Shown: in pieces, positions 59,570 to 64,000 of the stretch
How positions within the stretch are numbered: position 1 is the first letter of the stretch
Layout: every line of letters starts with the position of its first letter
Translations under genes and position numbers: made by a program
Notes under the pieces: model-generated
What the model was told of the DNA's origin: nothing
Database searches by the model: none
The model's input: the letters and a program-made list of their open reading frames with translations, nothing else
NCBI RefSeq assembly: GCF_014192155.1
Contig: NZ_JACHXO010000006.1
Span: forward strand, 186,001 to 250,000
Length of the DNA: 64,000 nucleotides
Direction: 5' to 3'
From: Roseateles terrae
Lineage (GTDB): Bacteria > Pseudomonadota > Gammaproteobacteria > Burkholderiales > Burkholderiaceae_C

Positions 59570-62185
59570 TCAGAAATCGTAGCTGCCACGCACGTAGAAG
59601 GTGCGACCGGTCGGGTCGGTGTAACGCGGGTCGTAGCCCGCCTGGAACACCGCCTGCTGATAGGACAGCGGGGGATCCCGATCCATCAGATTGCGCACAC
59701 CGGCCGTGAGCGACAGCTGCCGGTTGGCCTTCCAGTTCCCGAACAGGTCGAAGGTCGTGTAGGACGCAACCGTGTGGGTCTCGCCCGCGGTGGTGGACGG
59801 GTCATCCTTGTACGAAGACTTGTAGTGCCCCGTCAGGCCCACCGAGTAGGTGGTGTTGTAGCTCCACACCGTAGTGAGCGTGTGCTGCCAACGGAAGACG
59901 GGGCCGGAGCCGGCATACACGCCCACGCCATTCACCCACGGACCATCCTGGTACTCCTGGAACTTGTACTTGCTCACATAGGTGGAGTTCAGCCCAAAGG
60001 TGAAGTTGCCGACGGCGGTGCGCAGCCGGTAGTTGCCGTTCAGGTCAAAGCCGGCCGTGTTGGTGCCACCCAGATTCTGCTGGCGCACGTCCACATAGCC
60101 GCAGTTGGTCCCCGGGCAGTCGGTGCCGCTGGTCGACAGTTCCCCGGCCGCATTGCGGTGGAAGTACTGGCTGAACAGCGCATAGTTGCTCTCGTCATAG
60201 AGCGAGGCATCGCCCACCACCCCGATCTGGTTCTTGATGCCAATCCACCAGAAGTCGATGCCGAAGGCCAGGTCCGTCGTCGGCGAGAACTGCAGGCCGA
60301 AGGTCAGGCTCTTGCTCTTCTCCGGCTGCAGGTCCGGATTGCCGCCGTTGCGGACCATGAACTGCGTCTGGCAGTTGAGGGTGCCGGCCGTGCCGCCCGG
60401 GCAGAGCAGCGGGTCACTGACGGTGCTGGAGTTGGTGTAGGTGTTGGCCGCATGCAGTTCATACAGCGAGGGCGCCCGGAAGCCGGTGGAGACCGACCCG
60501 CGCACCAGAATCTCTTTGGTCGGCTGCAGGCGGAAGCTCAGCTTGGGATTGGTGGTGCTGCCGAAGTCGCTGTACTTGTCATAGCGGACGGCGCCGGTGA
60601 TGTCGAGCTGCCGGGTGATGGGCAGGTTCAGCTCGCTGTAGACGGCATAAACACTGCGGCTGCCGACGCTGTTCGTGTTGGGATCCACGCCGGTGGAATC
60701 CTGCACCAGCGTGGCGAAGTCGGTGTTGGCGACTTGGGAGAACTTCTCATGGCGAAGTTCGGTGCCCACGGCCAGGGCCACCTGACGGCCGGCGCCCAGC
60801 CAGTCACCGAGTTCGCGGCTGGCGTGGGCATCGAAGTTGTAGGTCTCGCCCTTGCCTTGCATCAGCGTGCCGGCAACGCCCGCATTCTGGATATAGGTGA
60901 CCGCATCGGCGCTCTGGTCCCCGAACGGATTGATGATGCCGTCCGCCACGCCCGCGGCGATCTTGCTGCCGTCGGCATAGCCGTGGGTGAGCTTCTCGGT
61001 GACGCGGTTCTGGTTGTAGCTCAGGCCGGCCGAGTAATCCCAGCCGGCGATGGCGCCATCCAGCGAGGCCAGGAAGCGCTGCTGGAGGTTGATGTTCTTG
61101 TCTTGCCGCGGGCCGCTGACGGTGTCACGCCATTTGACGGTTATCGGCTGGCTCTTGTCGAGCGCGGCGTTGTCGGGCCAGTACGGGCTGTCCGAGCTCA
61201 TGCTCAGGCTGGCGTAGGGCACCGGCGCAATCTGGGTCTGCACCACGCTGCGGGTGACGAAGTATTCCAGGCCCAGCTGATGGTCGTTGTTCAGCTTGAT
61301 CGTGCCCTTGAGCATGCCGGAGGCGCGCTCGCTCTTGGGCACATAGTCCACATACGAAGAAGTCGTCATGCGGCAGTAGGTACCGGCCTTGATCAGGTTG
61401 GTGCCGTTGGTGCAGTCCGGGGCGGCCGGGTTGTAGACGGTCAGGCCGCTGCCCTGGTAGTAGTTGGCCGGATCGGTGTTGGTGGACAGGCCGCCGGCAT
61501 ACCGGGTGTTATAGCTGCGCTGGCTGCCACCGATGGAATCCTGCTTCTGGTAATCCACGAAACCGAAGACGTTGAAATTGTCCTTGTCCAGGTCACCGTA
61601 GCCATAACCGACATTCAGGTTGCCCGACTTGCCGCCCGACTTCTGCGGCGCGTCGAATCCGACATTCACCGTGCCTCCGGTGAAGTCCTTCTTCGTGATG
61701 AAGTTGATCACCCCGCCGATGGCGTCGGTGCCATACAGCGACGAGGCACCGTCACGCAGCACCTCGATGCGCTCGATGGCGGCCATCGGGATCATGTTCA
61801 GGTCGGGGGCCGAGCCGTCGAACGCATTGTTGGCAATGCGGCGGCCATTCAGCAGCACCAGCGTCTTGTTGGCGCCAATGCCGCGCAGGTCGGCGAAGGA
61901 GGCGCCCCCGGTGGACGAGCCCACCGACTGGCTGGTGCCCAGGCTGGACTGGCTGGCCGTCAGGGTGCTGAGGATTTGTTCCACCGTGGACAGACCCTGC
62001 TGCCGCAGCTCGGTCATCTTGAAGGTGGTCACCGGCACCGAAGTTTCGGCATCCAGCCGTTTGATGGCCGAGCCGGTCACCACCACCCGCTCCAGGGTCT
62101 GTTCAGCGTCCTGGGCCATCGCCGGGAGGCTCGACATCGCCACGATGGTGGCCACTGCCAGGCTCACCGCATTCCGTTTGTGCAT
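59570..62185 (-). CDS. TonB-dependent outer-membrane receptor, copy 3
   Basis: An 871-residue receptor that begins MHKRNAVSLAVATIVAMSSL (signal peptide, cleavage after MAQ). It shows LERVVVTGSAIKRLDAETSV, a plug with LLNGRRIANNAFDG and GGVINFITKKD, and a barrel ending FYVRGSYDF. It is strongly similar to copy 1 along its length and less so to copy 2. The differences cluster in extracellular loops such as SLSMSSDSPYWPDNAALDKS. It probably arose by tandem duplication. Ribosome-binding site AGGAG lies 9 bases upstream; the sequence AGGAGCGTGT is shared with copy 2. Confidence 0.92.
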   Translation of the reverse strand: MHKRNAVSLAVATIVAMSSLPAMAQDAEQTLERVVVTGSAIKRLDAETSVPVTTFKMTELRQQGLSTVEQILSTLTASQSSLGTSQSVGSSTGGASFADLRGIGANKTLVLLNGRRIANNAFDGSAPDLNMIPMAAIERIEVLRDGASSLYGTDAIGGVINFITKKDFTGGTVNVGFDAPQKSGGKSGNLNVGYGYGDLDKDNFNVFGFVDYQKQDSIGGSQRSYNTRYAGGLSTNTDPANYYQGSGLTVYNPAAPDCTNGTNLIKAGTYCRMTTSSYVDYVPKSERASGMLKGTIKLNNDHQLGLEYFVTRSVVQTQIAPVPYASLSMSSDSPYWPDNAALDKSQPITVKWRDTVSGPRQDKNINLQQRFLASLDGAIAGWDYSAGLSYNQNRVTEKLTHGYADGSKIAAGVADGIINPFGDQSADAVTYIQNAGVAGTLMQGKGETYNFDAHASRELGDWLGAGRQVALAVGTELRHEKFSQVANTDFATLVQDSTGVDPNTNSVGSRSVYAVYSELNLPITRQLDITGAVRYDKYSDFGSTTNPKLSFRLQPTKEILVRGSVSTGFRAPSLYELHAANTYTNSSTVSDPLLCPGGTAGTLNCQTQFMVRNGGNPDLQPEKSKSLTFGLQFSPTTDLAFGIDFWWIGIKNQIGVVGDASLYDESNYALFSQYFHRNAAGELSTSGTDCPGTNCGYVDVRQQNLGGTNTAGFDLNGNYRLRTAVGNFTFGLNSTYVSKYKFQEYQDGPWVNGVGVYAGSGPVFRWQHTLTTVWSYNTTYSVGLTGHYKSSYKDDPSTTAGETHTVASYTTFDLFGNWKANRQLSLTAGVRNLMDRDPPLSYQQAVFQAGYDPRYTDPTGRTFYVRGSYDF

Positions 62186-62237
62186 CTCACACGCTCCTGA
62201 TGAAAGGCGGCCTCCCGGGGTACCGGGCGCGCCGCAA

Positions 62238-62283
62238 ATAAAAAGGCCCCGCGGATCGGGCGGGGCGTGAGCGGAGTTTGCAG
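62238..62283 (-). promoter_or_regulatory. TonB receptor leader element, copy 3
   Basis: On the mRNA strand CTGCAAACTCC (62273-62283), preceded by AAATCT, is followed by TCACGCCCCG and a perfect 7-bp hairpin GCCCCGC/GCGGGGC (62246-62266) with the run CTTTTTATTT. This is the best terminator-like example of the three. It lies about 55 bases upstream of the receptor start. Confidence 0.65.
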
Positions 62284-62689
62284 AGATTTATTTTTGCGCG
62301 GCTGTAAAGGTGGGCTCGGCGGCTGGAATGTCACCAGGGACGGGCGAAAAACGTCAGAAGCCGGGGTTTTCTCTGAGATGAATGGTCGCCGCCACGCGAC
62401 ACTTTCATCCTTTACCTTTGAATTACCCGATCAATTCTCACGGTAATTATTTTTCAAAGCCCACAAGCTTTGGATAAATACCAGACAACCGCGGCTTTGG
62501 CCTTCAATATCAAGGACTTGGATCGGTCACAGAATCGACTGCAGGCGACTCATTCAATTCACCGTGGCGCCGGATATTTCCGGCACCCCGGACGCTGATT
62601 ATCAAAACCGACAAAATACCGCCCCTGTTGCGCGGAGGCGCAACACAGCATCCACTTTATTGCGCCACGGTCTCGAAATCGAAAACCTA
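62284..62689. other. AT-richer region between copies 3 and 4
   Basis: About 400 bases with no convincing gene. It should hold the copy 3 promoter. A long interrupted palindrome is present: CTTTGAATTACC (62416-62427) against GGTAATT...CAAAG (62442-62459). The palindrome could be an operator or the hairpin of an untranslated RNA. Confidence 0.4.
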
Positions 62690-62721
62690 AATAAAAAGGC
62701 CCGCGAGCGCACTCGCGGGCC
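62690..62721 (-). terminator. Intrinsic terminator of the fourth TonB receptor gene
   Basis: On the minus strand a perfect 10-bp stem GGCCCGCGAG / CTCGCGGGCC with a 4-base loop, followed by T5ATTT. It lies 40 bases after the receptor stop. Confidence 0.95.
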
Positions 62722-62761
62722 TGGGTCCGGTCCGAAGACCGTTGCGCTCAGAAAGCGCCGA

Positions 62762-64000
62762 TCAGTCCATCGTGTAACGCAGCGTCAGGCGCCACTGGCG
62801 GCCACGCACGTCATACAGGCTGAAGTCATACAGCGAGGTGCTGCTGAAGCCCGGGTCATACGGCGGCAGGCGGTCGAACACGTTCAGCACGCCGACGCTG
62901 GCTTGCAGCTGCTTGGTCACGTTGTAGCGACCGAACAGGTCCAGGGTGGTGTGCGAGCGGACGAACTCCGGCAGCACGCCATTCTGGAACGCCGGATTCT
63001 GCACATTGAAGTAGCTGGCGGCCGCCGCCAGTTGGCGGATGTGGTGCGTGTAGTTCACCGTGGCGGTCAGCGACAGAGGACCATTGTCATAGTCCACCGA
63101 CGCATTGCCGCGGATGCGCGGGATGGTGTTGCTGCCACCGTTGCTGCCCACGAACTCCTCGCCATCTTCCTTGAACGAGTCGATGTAGTTCACGTTGCCG
63201 CGCAGGGTGAACTTGCCGTAGCTGGTGGGGATGCGCCAGGTGCCGTCCACGTCCCAGCCGTTGGTGGTGCGCTGCGACAGGTTCTGATAGTTCGACAGAA
63301 TCGTGGTCACGAAATTGGTTTCGGGGTCACGAATGATGGTCGAGGACGACGCGCAGTTCGGGCCACCGTTCGGGCACGATTCGTCGATCAGGTCCTGGAA
63401 CGAACGCGAAGCCACCACGTTGCGCCAGTTGATGTAGTACATGTCGATGCCCAAGTTGAAATTCTTGGTGGGCTCGAACACGACACCAAAGGTGCGGCTG
63501 GTCGACTTCTCGGCCTTCAGGTTCGGGTTGCCGGCAAACAGACCGGACACGTTGCGGACGGCGCCGTCTTCCGGGTCTTCCACGCTGGTGAAGAAGGTCG
63601 CCACGGACGGGGAGATTTCCGGCAGGGTCGGCGCACGGAAGCCCTTGCCCCAGTTGCCGCGCAGCAGCACGCCTTCAACCGGCTTGTACTTCAGGCCCAG
63701 CTTCGGGGTGGTGGAGCTGCCGTAGTCGCTGTAGTGGTCATACCGCAGAGCGGCCTGGGCTTCCACCGACTTCAGCAATGGCAACGACAGTTCGGAGAAG
63801 ACCGATACGTTGTTGCGGCTGCCGTTGGTGGCCGTCACGCCCTGACCCAGGATGCCGCCGCCAGTGGCCAGCGCGGTGGGCTCGTCCTTCAGCTTTTCAC
63901 GGCGGTACTCAGCGCCAAGGGCCAGACCGATTTCACCGCCAGGCAGCTGACCGAAGGTCGTGTTGGCCTTGGTGTCGATGAAGCTCATGTCCGAGGTGGA
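62762..64000 (-). CDS. TonB-dependent receptor, copy 4, C-terminal part
   Basis: The gene runs off the right edge; 412 codons of the barrel are visible. They include LGLKYKPVEGVLLRGNWGKGFRAP, NPNLKAEKSTSRTFGVVFEP, LGIDMYYINWRNVV, VGVLNVFDRLPPYDPGFS and the aromatic-rich end WRLTLRYTMD. It is a TonB-dependent receptor from the same broad group, but it is clearly more distant from copies 1-3 than they are from each other. Its leader is outside the window. No substrate can be named. Confidence 0.88.
   Translation of the reverse strand, partial: STSDMSFIDTKANTTFGQLPGGEIGLALGAEYRREKLKDEPTALATGGGILGQGVTATNGSRNNVSVFSELSLPLLKSVEAQAALRYDHYSDYGSSTTPKLGLKYKPVEGVLLRGNWGKGFRAPTLPEISPSVATFFTSVEDPEDGAVRNVSGLFAGNPNLKAEKSTSRTFGVVFEPTKNFNLGIDMYYINWRNVVASRSFQDLIDESCPNGGPNCASSSTIIRDPETNFVTTILSNYQNLSQRTTNGWDVDGTWRIPTSYGKFTLRGNVNYIDSFKEDGEEFVGSNGGSNTIPRIRGNASVDYDNGPLSLTATVNYTHHIRQLAAAASYFNVQNPAFQNGVLPEFVRSHTTLDLFGRYNVTKQLQASVGVLNVFDRLPPYDPGFSSTSLYDFSLYDVRGRQWRLTLRYTMD

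Noticed and set aside
53406-64000. CRISPR-like repetition
   Set aside because: The repeated stretches are paralogous receptor genes thousands of bases apart, not short regular repeats with spacers.

Overview
The window is a GC-rich bacterial chromosome segment. Gene order and families point to a betaproteobacterium of the order Burkholderiales, probably near Roseateles/Mitsuaria/Rubrivivax. This is an inference from lptD-surA-rsmA, metXW, amgK facing lptD, and large families of TonB-dependent receptors whose N-termini resemble each other. No rRNA, tRNA, CRISPR array, insertion sequence or prophage was found.

Left part (1-19.6 kb): partial thiL, a FixL/DctS-like two-component system and maeB; then a secreted barnase-type ribonuclease with its barstar inhibitor; then an outer-membrane biogenesis block (rsmA, surA, lptD on the minus strand) facing the cell-wall-recycling kinase amgK. 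Next come a LysR regulator, an M20 peptidase, an alpha/beta hydrolase and an aspartoacylase-like protein. metX-metW follow, with a SAM-II-type riboswitch plus intrinsic terminator in the metX leader.

Middle part (19.6-36 kb): a four-helix membrane protein; a two-gene unit that looks like a peptidoglycan-active toxin/effector with a periplasmic partner; sppA; two glutathione transferases; a GNAT; and a remarkable lipoprotein that joins a NodB deacetylase, a caspase-like peptidase, an EF-hand and TPRs. purB, a small outer-membrane barrel, an RstAB-like system, another GNAT and pyrF follow.

Right part (36-64 kb): a PAS-rich hybrid kinase; an SH3-like secreted protein next to an SPFH protein, divergent from an OmpR-type two-component system; thioredoxin-like, esterase and M14 carboxypeptidase genes; a LytTR/LytS-type pair; a class II amidotransferase; and a geranylgeranyl-reductase-like flavoprotein. 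Four TonB-dependent receptor genes then run in tandem on the minus strand. Each has its own terminator. The three complete ones share a short conserved leader motif followed by a hairpin, two of which look like intrinsic terminators, so an attenuation-type control of nutrient receptors is plausible.

The strongest candidates for undescribed biology are the NodB-caspase-EF-TPR lipoprotein, the toxin/immunity-like pair at 20.6-22.0 kb, and the shared TonB-receptor leader element.
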